The notes beneath the pieces were generated by a model. The model did not search any database, was not told where the DNA came from, and worked only from the letters and a program-made list of their open reading frames with translations. From Christensenella sp. UBA2853 (lineage in GTDB: Bacteria > Bacillota > Clostridia > Christensenellales > Aristaeellaceae), in contig DEFL01000033.1 of assembly GCA_002350845.1 (NCBI GenBank), positions 140,848 to 204,847 on the forward strand: DNA of 64,000 nt, in the 5' to 3' direction. Made by a program: the position numbers and the translations under genes. Numbering within the stretch: the first letter of the stretch is position 1; each line of letters starts with the position of its first letter. Below are positions 34,931 through 44,144 of this stretch, piece after piece.

Positions 34931-37128
34931 TTCTTTATTCCCTGCAAAATACGGTTGAGTTGTTTCATGCTCTGCTCGTCTGCGCCGCTCTGCTTGAGAA
35001 GGCTGATCATGGTCATCCGCCCCATCATGCGCTGCAGTGCAGGATTGTCCTTCACGGATTCCGCCACATCGCCGCGGGCAGCTGCGCCTTTGGCCATCAT
35101 CTGACGGATGATTTCTCCCGCCTGCGGATGCGCGCGCAGTTCACCGAGCGTATCCTGAATCGAGAAGCAGTTCGGATCGATCTCTTCTGCGTCAAACCAG
35201 TTCGTCACAGCGCTTGCCGCTTTGTTGAAGATATAGCTTTCATCCGCCTGTTCCACGCGGCGCACGCACATGGTATCCGAGACATCTCCGGCTTCAGCCC
35301 GAATCAGATGCTCACCCATCAGCGGCACGCGGAAGGTGAACACTGTGTCCCCGGTCTTCTCCCCGATCTTCACGCCGTCCACAAACAGGGTCACCGAGGG
35401 CTGATTGGAGTAGACTTTGATCTCGGTCTCCGCCTCGCAGCGGTTGATATACCGCTTGCCGCACAGATGCACAAAGGGTGTCTTCCGGTTCCAGGCTGCC
35501 TTGTACAGATAGAAGGCATCCTTGCGCAGGCTCCGGTCAAAGGTGACCAGGCCTTTCTGATTCTCGCCGTGCTTCCCGCCTTCATCGCGTCCGTCGGCTG
35601 CAAAATCAAACAGGTTCCAGACATGCGTCGCCCACAGATACGGACGCGCGTTGATCATGCGCAGCATATGTTCATGATACAGCGCCTGGTATTCCTCGGT
35701 ATAGTCTCCCTTTTCAGGATGAGAAGAATGGAACGCGGGATTGGCATCCGCACCATACTCGGAGAATCCGATCACGCGGTTCGGATACTTTTCATGATAC
35801 TCATCGAAAAACTCATCGTTCTGATCGAGGTCACCCAGATACCATCCGAAATACAGGTTGTAGCTGTTGATGTCCGGGATCTCCAGGATGGGACTGTCCG
35901 TCTCGAGCATGAAGACATCCGCCATGGTGGTCAGACGGGTTTTGTCCATGCGGTGGCACAGTTCATTGAGCTGACGGTGGTTTTCCAGCAGGTCCTCATT
36001 GACCGGACTGGCTGCGGTGATTTCATTGGACAGGCCCCACACCGCGATGCACGGATGATTGTAGCACTGTGTAATGAGTTCGCGCATCTGGCTGAGGGTG
36101 TTTTCGCGGCCGCCCTTCATATGCATGGTGATATAGGGAATCTCCGCCCACACCACGATGCCGTTTTCGTCGCACAGATCATAGAACTCCTGCGCATGCT
36201 GATAATGTGCAAGACGCAGTGTGTTTGCACCGATCTCCCGGATGATCTCCATGTCCGCGGCGTGATCTTCCCGGGACAGAGCATTGCCCTTTCCCTTCAG
36301 GTCCTGATGCCGGCTGACACCGCGCAGGGGATAGCTGCGGCCGTTGAGGAAGAAGCCGTTGTGCGGGTCACACCTGAATTCCCGGCAGCCAAAGCGTGTG
36401 CTGACGGTATCCCCGCTCTCAAGAGCCGCATAGGCCGTGTAAAGGTAGGGATCGTCCACCCCGTCCCACAGATGCACATTCTCAATTTCAAACACGGCCA
36501 GCGCATGCCCGTTTTCAGACCTGACACATTGGCTTTCTCCGGCCACGGTGATCGTGACAGAGGCTGCATTCTGCCAGGTTTCGACTTCCACCGTCGCCCG
36601 GTGCGCGCTGAGATCCACGTTTGGCGTGACCTTGATGCCGGGCGTTCCGTCCCGCAGCAGTTCAAAATGCTCTGAGGGCACGGAGATCAGCCGCACTTCC
36701 CTGTACAGGCCGCCGTAAAAAGTAAAATCCGCTTTCTGGGGATAGACCGTGTCATTGCTCTCATTGCTCACTGCAATGGCCAGCACATTGTGTTCTCCGC
36801 GCAGTGCGCTCAGATCCGTCCGGAACGCCGAGTACCCGCCTTCGTGGTGGAGAAGATGCTGCCCGTTGAAATAGACGTCCGCCGACATGGCTGCGCCGTT
36901 GATTTCAAGGAATACGCACTCCCCTTCCAGCTCTTTTCCGGTCACCTCACGCACATACCAGCAGCGGCCGCGATGGTAATCATTGCCGCCGTCCTGCCCG
37001 TCCACCACATTCCAGGTATGCGGCAGGGAGATGCTTTCTCCCTGCCCGAAAAGTGCGGCCGCCTGAGCCTCAGAAACATCCGCTTTCAGGAATTTCCATC
37101 CATCCCTGAGGACCGTGATCTTACGCAT
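34927..37128 (-). CDS. GH2 beta-galactosidase-type enzyme with helical C-terminal tail
   Basis: This 733-residue enzyme has the GH2 order: sugar-binding jelly roll (about 1-150), immunoglobulin-like domain (150-250), and a TIM barrel with acid/base E369 (GLSNE) and nucleophile E457 (GFSEYG). Immunoglobulin-like strands continue to about residue 640. The last 91 residues are different: a charged helical stretch rich in Met, Gln and Ala that looks like a small helical bundle. The likely substrate is a beta-galactoside or beta-glucuronide. The start at 37128 overlaps the transporter stop by eight bases, with an AAGGGGGA site. Confidence 0.88.
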   Translation of the reverse strand: MRKITVLRDGWKFLKADVSEAQAAALFGQGESISLPHTWNVVDGQDGGNDYHRGRCWYVREVTGKELEGECVFLEINGAAMSADVYFNGQHLLHHEGGYSAFRTDLSALRGEHNVLAIAVSNESNDTVYPQKADFTFYGGLYREVRLISVPSEHFELLRDGTPGIKVTPNVDLSAHRATVEVETWQNAASVTITVAGESQCVRSENGHALAVFEIENVHLWDGVDDPYLYTAYAALESGDTVSTRFGCREFRCDPHNGFFLNGRSYPLRGVSRHQDLKGKGNALSREDHAADMEIIREIGANTLRLAHYQHAQEFYDLCDENGIVVWAEIPYITMHMKGGRENTLSQMRELITQCYNHPCIAVWGLSNEITAASPVNEDLLENHRQLNELCHRMDKTRLTTMADVFMLETDSPILEIPDINSYNLYFGWYLGDLDQNDEFFDEYHEKYPNRVIGFSEYGADANPAFHSSHPEKGDYTEEYQALYHEHMLRMINARPYLWATHVWNLFDFAADGRDEGGKHGENQKGLVTFDRSLRKDAFYLYKAAWNRKTPFVHLCGKRYINRCEAETEIKVYSNQPSVTLFVDGVKIGEKTGDTVFTFRVPLMGEHLIRAEAGDVSDTMCVRRVEQADESYIFNKAASAVTNWFDAEEIDPNCFSIQDTLGELRAHPQAGEIIRQMMAKGAAARGDVAESVKDNPALQRMMGRMTMISLLKQSGADEQSMKQLNRILQGIKK

Positions 37129-38635
37129 TCGGTTTGTCCCCCTTGTGGAGTTCCTCTTCAAAGAATTTGCCCTGCGCTTCGGCCTTTTTGTCAGCAATGC
37201 GCTTCTGCACATGGACCATTTCATCCTTGGTCAGCTTGCAGCCGCGCATTGCCAGCAGCGTGCAGATCCATCCGAGAATGGCCAGGCCATAGCGGAGGAA
37301 CATGGTCATGTAGAACACACCAGGTGTGGCCGGATCACCGGGCTGAGGCATGGTGGCGGTATAACCGATGAGCGCCACGCAGCCTGTCGCAATGGCTGCA
37401 GAGAAGGAGGACACAATCTTGTCCACCAGGCTGTAGGTGCCGCTGATCACAGCAGGGATGTACTTGCCGCTGCGGTCCAGCTCATAGTCAATGATATCCG
37501 CCATGAATCCGGTATTGGCTGTGGTGACGCACATGGCAAAGCCGTTGACCACAAATGTCAGGACCACAAAGGCAATCATGGTGATGCCCATGTGTGCAAT
37601 GGTCTGTGTGCCCACGGTATGACGCACAATCATAAAGAACGCGATCATGACGATATTGGCAATAATGCAGTTGCGTGTCCAGGACACAATGGATTCCTTG
37701 TGGCCGTGCTTGCCGGCATACTTTGCACCATAGGCTGCAAAGAGAATGGACGGCAGCATGCCGATCATGCTCAGCGTGGTGGCCAGGCCCATATCGCCGA
37801 TGAGAATGCCGTTGAGCATGGTGCTGACAATGGATGCAGAGGAAGCCTGCTGGGCGATTTTATCGGAAGCGGCGGAGAGAATGTAGGACTGCAGAGGCTT
37901 GTTGTTCTTGAGCACGTCCACCATGTCGCGCACCTTCAGGCGTTCATTGCGGATGCCCTTGAAGTTTTCCGGCTTGTCATATTCTGCGATGCCGATGCAG
38001 ACCAGCACCACACCGATAAAGGAAATGGCAACGCACAGCCAGGTGGTGACATTCAGGAATTCCTGGTTGAAGCTTCCGCCCATCGCAGGCATCAGTTTGG
38101 TATACACCACAATGTTCAGGGCCATAGGGGTCAGATAGTTGAGAACCGTCTGCCAGACACCCACGGTGGGACGCTGTTTGGGATCATTGGTCATCAGGGC
38201 CGGCAGCGTCTGGGCCGTCATATTGACGATCGTGTAGCCGATGACATAGATCAGATAGAACAGCAGGAACATCGGAATGCCGTGACCCTTGCTGGAGAAG
38301 AAGTTGAACATGCACAGAAGTCCAAGGCACTGAATCGCCCAGCCAATGAGCATCAGCGGACGGACTTTGCCCCAGCGGGTATTGAAGCGGTCATACACAA
38401 AGGCCAGCAGCGGGTCTGTGATGGCATCAAAGATACGGGTGAAGGTCAGAAGACCACCGACCACGACGGTAGCAATGCCGTAACCGATGGAAGCGGAGTA
38501 GCTGGCAAGGCCGATCAGAAAATACACTGCCATGCCGTTGAAAGCATTGAAGGCCACGAGAATAATCTGCCAGAGTTTGGCTTTGCGATACTGAACACCG
38601 TCGTTGGGAACAGGAGCCGTTTGTACCTTTGACAT
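37121..38635 (-). CDS. GPH-family sugar:cation symporter (MelB type)
   Basis: This 504-residue membrane protein has about 12 helices. The GPH signature lies in the first cytoplasmic loop (AITDPLLAFVYDRFNTRWGKVRP). It would import the oligosaccharide or glycoside that the operon degrades, using Na+ or H+. The start at 38635 follows GAGGAAATCG; an in-frame ATG at 38656 is less well placed. It is the first gene of the operon. Confidence 0.9.
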   Translation of the reverse strand: MSKVQTAPVPNDGVQYRKAKLWQIILVAFNAFNGMAVYFLIGLASYSASIGYGIATVVVGGLLTFTRIFDAITDPLLAFVYDRFNTRWGKVRPLMLIGWAIQCLGLLCMFNFFSSKGHGIPMFLLFYLIYVIGYTIVNMTAQTLPALMTNDPKQRPTVGVWQTVLNYLTPMALNIVVYTKLMPAMGGSFNQEFLNVTTWLCVAISFIGVVLVCIGIAEYDKPENFKGIRNERLKVRDMVDVLKNNKPLQSYILSAASDKIAQQASSASIVSTMLNGILIGDMGLATTLSMIGMLPSILFAAYGAKYAGKHGHKESIVSWTRNCIIANIVMIAFFMIVRHTVGTQTIAHMGITMIAFVVLTFVVNGFAMCVTTANTGFMADIIDYELDRSGKYIPAVISGTYSLVDKIVSSFSAAIATGCVALIGYTATMPQPGDPATPGVFYMTMFLRYGLAILGWICTLLAMRGCKLTKDEMVHVQKRIADKKAEAQGKFFEEELHKGDKPNA

Positions 38636-38700
38636 AATCGATTTCCTCTTTTCCATATGTTTCTTTCCGAAGGGCAGTGATTCCTGCACTTTCTGGTTGG

Positions 38701-38730
38701 ATTATAGAGGGATGCCGCCATGCCCGTAAA
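38701..38730 (-). promoter_or_regulatory. Promoter of the six-gene glycan operon
   Basis: On the minus strand, a consensus TATAAT lies 18 bases after TTTACG. The start is near 38695, 60 bases before the transporter ATG. The weaker -35 fits dependence on the divergent AraC regulator. Confidence 0.6.
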
Positions 38731-38816
38731 GTCAAAAAGAACAGTAAAATGACAAAAATTCAGGTTGTTTTCAGAAATTCAGTTTAAATTATTTATTGGT
38801 ATTCCGCCATTTCCGT

Positions 38817-38845
38817 TTGTCACGCGCACGAATCAATGTTAAAAT
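38817..38845 (+). promoter_or_regulatory. Promoter of the AraC regulator gene
   Basis: TTGTCA and TAAAAT are separated by 17 bases, 30 bases before the start codon. The two divergent promoters are about 90 bases apart. Confidence 0.65.
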
Positions 38846-38875
38846 ACAGGCAGAATATGCAGAGGATGTGATCCA

Positions 38876-40114
38876 ATGTATGCCGGAATCACCCGCGCCG
38901 AGCAGAATCTGTTGCTGCTTCAGTCCATGATCCCGGAAGGCGAAAAACTGTACATCTGGTGCTATGACGCCGAAGGACGGTATATTGCCTCCTCCTGTCC
39001 AGAACCGTTCAAGACTATGCTCACAAAGGCGTTTGATCATCTCGGTGCACTGCAAAAAGTGCTCAGTCTCGTGAAACAGACAGACGGAAGCCTGCCCCGG
39101 GTCCTCGGCTCAGCCATCGGCATGCAGTGGGCGGTCACGTTTGAAGAGGAGCGGAAAAAGAGCCTGATTTTTGTCATCGGACCTGTATTCTATACAGCCC
39201 CCAGGGAAAAGCCTGTCCGTTCTGCGCTGTACAGTACTCTTCCCGGACCGGAACACGCGGCATGGATTCATGCCCTTTGCGCCGCCCTGCCGGAGATGCC
39301 GGTCATGCCCTATGCCGTATTTTCCCGGTATGTTTTGATGGTGCACAACACGCTGACCGGACAGCAGCTCGGTCTGGAAGCGCTCCATCATCCGGACCTC
39401 GCGCACACCGGCATTCAGGACCAGCCGGCCGGGGAGAGGAACCGGATGCAGGTGTATCAGTCCGAACAGGCCCTCCTGCAAATGGTGCGGGAAGGCGACA
39501 TCAATTATCAGGATGCCTTCCGCACCAGCATGACCCTGAGCCCCGGTGTGCCCGTGGAAGGCCAGGATCCGCTGCGGCAGATGAAGACCAGTATTCTCGT
39601 CTTCACCACCCTCGTCACCCGCGCTGCCATGGAAGGCGGGCTTTCCCCTGAAGTAGCCTATTCACTGGGGGATTCCTATATTCAGAATGCGGAGAACTGC
39701 CGCGACAGCGGTGAACTGGCGTCCCTGGCTCATGCCATGTACCACGATTTCATCTACCGCGTGCACTATGTCCGCTCCAATCCCAACTACTCACACGCTG
39801 TGCAGAAATGCTGCGATTATATTGAGCTCAGCCTCGACCGGCGCATCCGCACCGCAGATCTCGCTGCCCTGGTCGGATATACCGAATACTATCTGACCGA
39901 GAAATTCAAAAAGGAGACCGGTAAATCCATCAGCACCTATATCCGGGATGCCAAGATTGCGAGGGCAAGAGTCTTTCTGGAGACGACTGTGCTCCCCGTC
40001 GCGGAGATTTCCGAGCGTCTTGCCTTCAACACACCGAATTATTTCATTCAGAGCTTCCGGAGCGTGATGGGCTGCACACCGGCACAGTATAGAAAAAAGT
40101 ACACCGGCAGATAA
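38876..40114 (+). CDS. AraC-family transcriptional regulator
   Basis: This 412-residue protein has an N-terminal sensory region of about 300 residues with no domain I can name. The AraC double helix-turn-helix is at about 310-410, with IRTADLAALVGYTEYYLTEKFKKETG and VAEISERLAFNTPNYFIQSFR. It is divergent from the glycan operon and most likely controls it in response to an imported sugar. GAGGATG upstream serves as ribosome site. A hairpin with a T run follows. Confidence 0.88.
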   Translation: MYAGITRAEQNLLLLQSMIPEGEKLYIWCYDAEGRYIASSCPEPFKTMLTKAFDHLGALQKVLSLVKQTDGSLPRVLGSAIGMQWAVTFEEERKKSLIFVIGPVFYTAPREKPVRSALYSTLPGPEHAAWIHALCAALPEMPVMPYAVFSRYVLMVHNTLTGQQLGLEALHHPDLAHTGIQDQPAGERNRMQVYQSEQALLQMVREGDINYQDAFRTSMTLSPGVPVEGQDPLRQMKTSILVFTTLVTRAAMEGGLSPEVAYSLGDSYIQNAENCRDSGELASLAHAMYHDFIYRVHYVRSNPNYSHAVQKCCDYIELSLDRRIRTADLAALVGYTEYYLTEKFKKETGKSISTYIRDAKIARARVFLETTVLPVAEISERLAFNTPNYFIQSFRSVMGCTPAQYRKKYTGR

Positions 40115-40148
40115 TACCGCTGTCTTCCAAAAGGCGGAGTGAACCAGA

Positions 40149-40187
40149 ACAGGGTCCCCTGACCATCTGTCAGAGAACCCTGTTTTT
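40149..40187 (+). terminator. Terminator of the AraC regulator gene
   Basis: ACAGGGT (40149-40155) pairs with ACCCTGT (40177-40183), with an inner CTGAC/GTCAG pairing, and five T follow. It lies between the converging AraC and GH36 genes. Confidence 0.75.
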
Positions 40188-40216
40188 CTGTGCGGAGAAT
40201 GCTCTCCCTCTGCCCG

Positions 40217-42337
40217 TCATTTTAGACGCCGGAGAAGAATCACAGCCGCTGAGAAATCACCTTCTGTACACACCGAGAGCATCTGATGATCCAGGTGGAC
40301 CTGTGTCTCTTTCTCTCCGTAGCTTCCGACGATTTCCCAGGAGCCGCAGGGCAGCGGCACGCTGAATGTGTTTTCCTCACATGCAAAGCGATGCACGACC
40401 GCCATGCACAGATCGCCTGCGTCCCCGACTCCCTCCCGGACAACACCCTGCCATCCTTTGAGATGATTGTAATCCTGGTCCTCCCGGCCATAGCGCATGC
40501 TCCGTCCGGAACGGATGACGGGTGCACACAGGCGGTAAAACGCAATGCCCTGATCGAGAAGTTCCCATTGATGCTTCGACAGGTCATAGACATCGCCCGA
40601 CACACAGAGCCTGCCCAGGAAACCGTTGACCATGGAATAGTACAGCCTTCTGTCCGAATCTGAAGCATGAAGCACCGCCCAGATCTGGCTCTGGCGCGGC
40701 AGAATGGCCCTATGCACATTGGCCGCAATGACCGGGATCTCAACGCATTCATGGGCGTCAGAGAAGGAGGCCATAGAGCACACGCCCATCATGGACGGCT
40801 CCAGCCGATGGCCGCCGGAAGCACAGTTTTCGATCACAATGCCCGGGATCTTCTCACGGATGCGGCGGAAGTAGTCCTGTGAAGCCAGTACCGACTTTCG
40901 AAGTTCCTCCCCGAAACTCTCCTCCCCGTCCGGACCGATGCCGTAATTTCCATTGTAGTCCACTTTCAGATAGCCGAATCCATTGTCCCGCAGTGTCCCG
41001 ATCACGCGCTCATCCAGATACTGAACGGTTTCCGGTTTTTTCATATCCCAGAAACGGTTGCCGCCGTCCTCAAGCGGCAGGCCGTCCCGTCTGAGAAAGA
41101 GTTCTTCTTTATCGTGATACGCCTCGGACTCATGCCCGGCCAGTTCAAACTCCATCCACAGCCCCGGGATCATGCCTGCATCCCGGATCGCCTGCGCCGT
41201 TTTCTTCAGCCCGCTCGGGAACCGGTCGCTGCTGGGCACCCAGTCGCCCTGGCGGTTATACCACGGCCCGGTCTTTGGCGCATACCATCCGGCATCGATC
41301 ACCAGATACCTGAATCCATGCCCCCGAACCGCCTCCGTGACCCGCCTGAGATTTTCCTCTGTCGGTTCGCCCCAGGTCGTACAGTATTCATTGAAAATAA
41401 CCGGCAGGTCTTTCTCCGTCTCCGGCAGGTCCTTCAGTGCCTCCTCCTGCGCCTGTGTCATGCACCAGCTGACCTCGTCCACGCCGCCCATCGCCGCAGC
41501 CAGCACCGCTTTGGGCGCTGTCAACACTTCCCCGGGATGCAGCGTCTTCAGGAAATGCCCGAACTCACGGTCTGCCAGGCCTCCTGCAAAGGCGATCCTG
41601 TCATCCTTGTTGTACACTTCCATCTGCCAGGAGCCGGGATAATAGAGCTGTGCACCAAGGCACCAGCCCTCCTTTTCATCCTCCACGACGCCCCACGGGA
41701 AAAAGCCGCGAACCGGCATGGAACCGATCTGTCCGTAGCGCAGGGCATTCGCACCGTGACGTGACCAGCTCGGCTCCATATGCAGATCCAGCATGGACTG
41801 CTTCAGCAGCTTCCCCTCCCCGCTCCAGCGGCTGGTCAGCCGGTAAAAGTTCAGGTCAGCCATCCGCTCCTCTTCTCCAATCGGCGAGAGACCGCACACA
41901 TTGAAGCTGGTCACATACTCCAGTTTCTGTTCCGTCCCGGATGTGTTCTCAAGACAGGTCTGGACGGTCAGATACGGCGTGCCTTTTCTGAAGCGCAGGG
42001 CATGAACTGCAGTGATTCTCGGGCTTTGCAGCACCGTCTGCACCGTCGTTTCTTCTTCCGATTCCTCGACCGTCTGCCGGATATATCTCAGCTGGAATGT
42101 ACTTTCACTGCCGTGCATGACAAGGCCCTGGGAATAGGATGCAGCATATCCGTCCCCGATGAGCTTGAGCTGGACCAGACTGTCTGCCATCCACCGGCCG
42201 TCGAGCGTGAACCGGTCCTGCAGTGCGGTCGGAAAGACCGTCATCCCCACGGTTTCAGAGGGATGGTTCAGGATATAGCATACGGTTTGTCCGCCAAAGT
42301 TGAATGTACTCAAAATGGATTTGGATGGTCCTTTCAT
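40217..42337 (-). CDS. GH36 alpha-galactosidase
   Basis: This 706-residue enzyme has the GH36 order: N-terminal supersandwich (1-310), TIM barrel (310-640) and a C-terminal sheet. The nucleophile is D460 in LKVDYN and the acid/base D527 in SFSD. The hallmark ENCASGGHR lies at 503-511, and WYAP with WMEFE line the pocket. It cleaves alpha-1,6-galactosyl residues from raffinose-type sugars or galactomannan. No signal peptide. The start at 42337 has a GGAGG site. It is a single gene. I could not find a convincing promoter in the 160 bases up to the terminator at 42501. Confidence 0.93.
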   Translation of the reverse strand: MKGPSKSILSTFNFGGQTVCYILNHPSETVGMTVFPTALQDRFTLDGRWMADSLVQLKLIGDGYAASYSQGLVMHGSESTFQLRYIRQTVEESEEETTVQTVLQSPRITAVHALRFRKGTPYLTVQTCLENTSGTEQKLEYVTSFNVCGLSPIGEEERMADLNFYRLTSRWSGEGKLLKQSMLDLHMEPSWSRHGANALRYGQIGSMPVRGFFPWGVVEDEKEGWCLGAQLYYPGSWQMEVYNKDDRIAFAGGLADREFGHFLKTLHPGEVLTAPKAVLAAAMGGVDEVSWCMTQAQEEALKDLPETEKDLPVIFNEYCTTWGEPTEENLRRVTEAVRGHGFRYLVIDAGWYAPKTGPWYNRQGDWVPSSDRFPSGLKKTAQAIRDAGMIPGLWMEFELAGHESEAYHDKEELFLRRDGLPLEDGGNRFWDMKKPETVQYLDERVIGTLRDNGFGYLKVDYNGNYGIGPDGEESFGEELRKSVLASQDYFRRIREKIPGIVIENCASGGHRLEPSMMGVCSMASFSDAHECVEIPVIAANVHRAILPRQSQIWAVLHASDSDRRLYYSMVNGFLGRLCVSGDVYDLSKHQWELLDQGIAFYRLCAPVIRSGRSMRYGREDQDYNHLKGWQGVVREGVGDAGDLCMAVVHRFACEENTFSVPLPCGSWEIVGSYGEKETQVHLDHQMLSVCTEGDFSAAVILLRRLK

Positions 42338-42500
42338 CTCGATGCCTCCATTCTTGTGTGACCGGCTTCTCCCGTTCAGTGCAGGCCGGTTTCTTTTCCT
42401 CTTCTCTGATCCTGAGACGTGATGTCAGAAAAGTCTTTCGACAATGGACTGCATATCCCTGTGCTGACCTGCATGTTTTTCCGGTTTTGTCACCATTACG

Positions 42501-42528
42501 AAAAAAAACAGGCTTTCTTAACAAAGCC
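42501..42528 (-). terminator. Terminator downstream of the CAT-like gene region
   Basis: GGCTTT (42511-42516) pairs with AAAGCC (42523-42528), and eight T follow after two bases on the minus strand. It lies 480 bases past the CAT-like stop with only broken frames in between, so it probably once ended a further gene. Confidence 0.6.
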
Positions 42529-42529
42529 A

Positions 42530-43011
42530 CCGTCACCGCAGTCTATGATCACTGCAGCGACGATGGCCGTGTGTATATCCATGGAACAGAAACATCATCC
42601 GGTTCCGTGACTTCAAAAACAACCTACAGGAGCCCTCTCGAGCTCACCGACCCGGAAGGAAACAGTCTGGGCCGCATGGATGTGGATCTGTCCATGAGTG
42701 CAGCCCATTCCATCGGCAGTCTTTTCGCGGCAATACCCGTCCTGCGCTTGACAAACGCATCACCAGCGGCACGGCTGTGTGTGGCGATGCCAAAGCCGAC
42801 ACTGCTTCTCTTGTACCATAAGCATTGCATCCCGCATGCATCGAACTCCTCCTGAAACGGTCAGCTTTACGCAGTCCCGGCCGTCTCTGAGGAGTTCTTC
42901 TTTTTGCTCTTTCAGCACACTGCCCTCCGGAATGGGTGCACGGTACATCTTCTGCCCTGGCACATTCCTTCCGGATTGCGGCAGTGGCATCCGGGAAGCT
43001 CCCAGGCTCAT
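42530..43011 (-). pseudogene. Possible decayed gene after the CAT-like gene
   Basis: No complete gene lies here. A frame starts at 43011 as ATGA overlapping the CAT-like stop, the usual sign of a coupled operon gene, and runs 83 residues to 42760. A second minus-strand frame (42830-42624) continues with a plausible-looking sequence. Joined, they could be one broken gene ending at the terminator at 42501. I recognise no family in either piece. An alternative is a genuine small coupled protein of 83 residues. Confidence 0.3.
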
Positions 43012-43661
43012 ATTCTCCTCACAAAATCCGCCATTTCCTTTTCCAGAAGGCGGAAGACGTTGGCAATCAGGTATCCGTCGGCGACCGCGTGATTCATCCT
43101 GACACTGACCGGCATGAGCAGCCTTCCGCCTTCTTCCCGGTATTTTCCCCAGTTGATGATGGGAAGGAAATACAGATATCCGTCGGGAAGCTCAATGTTC
43201 AGCGAATCGTAGGAAAGCCAGGAGATATAGGAAGCGTCAAACCAGTTGGGATGATTCGCGGCATCCAGGCCATATTCCCGTGTCTGTTTGGCTTTCTCCA
43301 CATCCTCCAGAGCATGGCAATAAAATGCTTCGTAATCTTCCCTGTATTCCGTGTAGACCGGCGTGCAGGTTTCCGTGTCCTCATGGAACACGTACTGCGT
43401 CGGATGGATCACATCATAGCAAATCAGTTCGTCTGTCTGCCACAAATATGCCATCCGGTAATCCTCTCGGGAATTGAGCACCCTGGACAGGATATACAGA
43501 AAGTTCAGATAGAATCGGGTCCCCGTCTCTTTGCTGTGGGCTGCAAGCGCCGTCACATCGATCCGGGCAGTCATGGAGGTGGAACACTTGCAGTCCTGCG
43601 TAAAATGGCGATAGACGCCTTTTCTGTAATAGGTCTCTTTGTCAATGATTCTGTAATTCAT
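43008..43661 (-). CDS. Chloramphenicol acetyltransferase-like protein
   Basis: This 217-residue protein is about the length of type A CAT. The catalytic motif NHAVADG carries H191 and D195, matching HHxxxDG. Other CAT landmarks are FYLNFLYILSRVLN and the long central region with SYISWLSYDSLNIE. Many Clostridial members of this family are uncharacterised acyltransferases, so drug resistance should not be assumed. It leads a cluster of small genes and has a GGGGGG site about 9 bases before the ATG. Confidence 0.82.
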   Translation of the reverse strand: MNYRIIDKETYYRKGVYRHFTQDCKCSTSMTARIDVTALAAHSKETGTRFYLNFLYILSRVLNSREDYRMAYLWQTDELICYDVIHPTQYVFHEDTETCTPVYTEYREDYEAFYCHALEDVEKAKQTREYGLDAANHPNWFDASYISWLSYDSLNIELPDGYLYFLPIINWGKYREEGGRLLMPVSVRMNHAVADGYLIANVFRLLEKEMADFVRRI

Positions 43662-43679
43662 AATAGTTGCCCCCCTGCT

Positions 43680-44144
43680 TCATTCCTTCCCTCCGGGAAT
43701 CCGGATGAAAGAAACGCTTCCTTTCGCCTGATGACCGGATACTGAGATAGTATAGCTGCCTGCTGCGGAGATCTCCAGAGCAAATTCCGCATTCTGCTGC
43801 GCGTTTCCCTGGTAAATCGGGTCTTTTCCCTCCATACCTACGGTCACATCCACATACCCTTTCGCATGTGACAGGGTCACCCGGAGCTGATCCCCGGCCC
43901 ACAATTCCATCTCTGCTGATTCTTCCCGATTCAGAACGGAATACTCCAATTGAAACACTGATCCATTGGATACTCTGGAGCCATCAAAAATGCCGCCTGT
44001 CCCGCATCCGGTCAGCAGAAAAAGAATGGTTGCAAACAGTCCGATGCCCATCGACATTTTCAGCATTCGCACCCATGCGTATTGTTCCTTGATCAGTCTC
44101 CTCCCCTTTCCCGTTTTCTCAGATGGTTCTTCTCCATATTCCAT
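43680..44144 (-). CDS. Uncharacterised lipoprotein
   Basis: This 154-residue protein has a basic N-terminal stretch, a hydrophobic segment (about 33-44) and the lipobox LLTGC at about 43-47. The exported part is a small beta-rich domain (YTISVSGHQAKGSVSFIRI) with no family I recognise. Its ATG shares one base with the stop of the hydrolase gene (TAATG), so it is translationally coupled. The stretch before the hydrophobic core is unusually long for a signal peptide; a later start cannot be excluded. Confidence 0.65.
   Translation of the reverse strand: MEYGEEPSEKTGKGRRLIKEQYAWVRMLKMSMGIGLFATILFLLTGCGTGGIFDGSRVSNGSVFQLEYSVLNREESAEMELWAGDQLRVTLSHAKGYVDVTVGMEGKDPIYQGNAQQNAEFALEISAAGSYTISVSGHQAKGSVSFIRIPGGKE

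Noticed and set aside
37115..38632. 505-codon plus-strand frame opposite the GPH transporter
   Set aside because: Complement of a typical 12-helix symporter; His/Gly-rich with no domain.
42304..42855. Plus-strand frame of 183 codons between GH36 and the CAT-like gene
   Set aside because: It starts inside the GH36 gene on the opposite strand, runs through the minus-strand terminator, and has no ribosome site or family. The minus-strand reading with an ATGA-coupled start explains the region better.
43008..43661. Calling the CAT-like gene a chloramphenicol resistance gene
   Set aside because: The HxxxDG motif only shows the family. Many Clostridial relatives are not known to act on chloramphenicol, and the gene sits in a metabolic-looking string.
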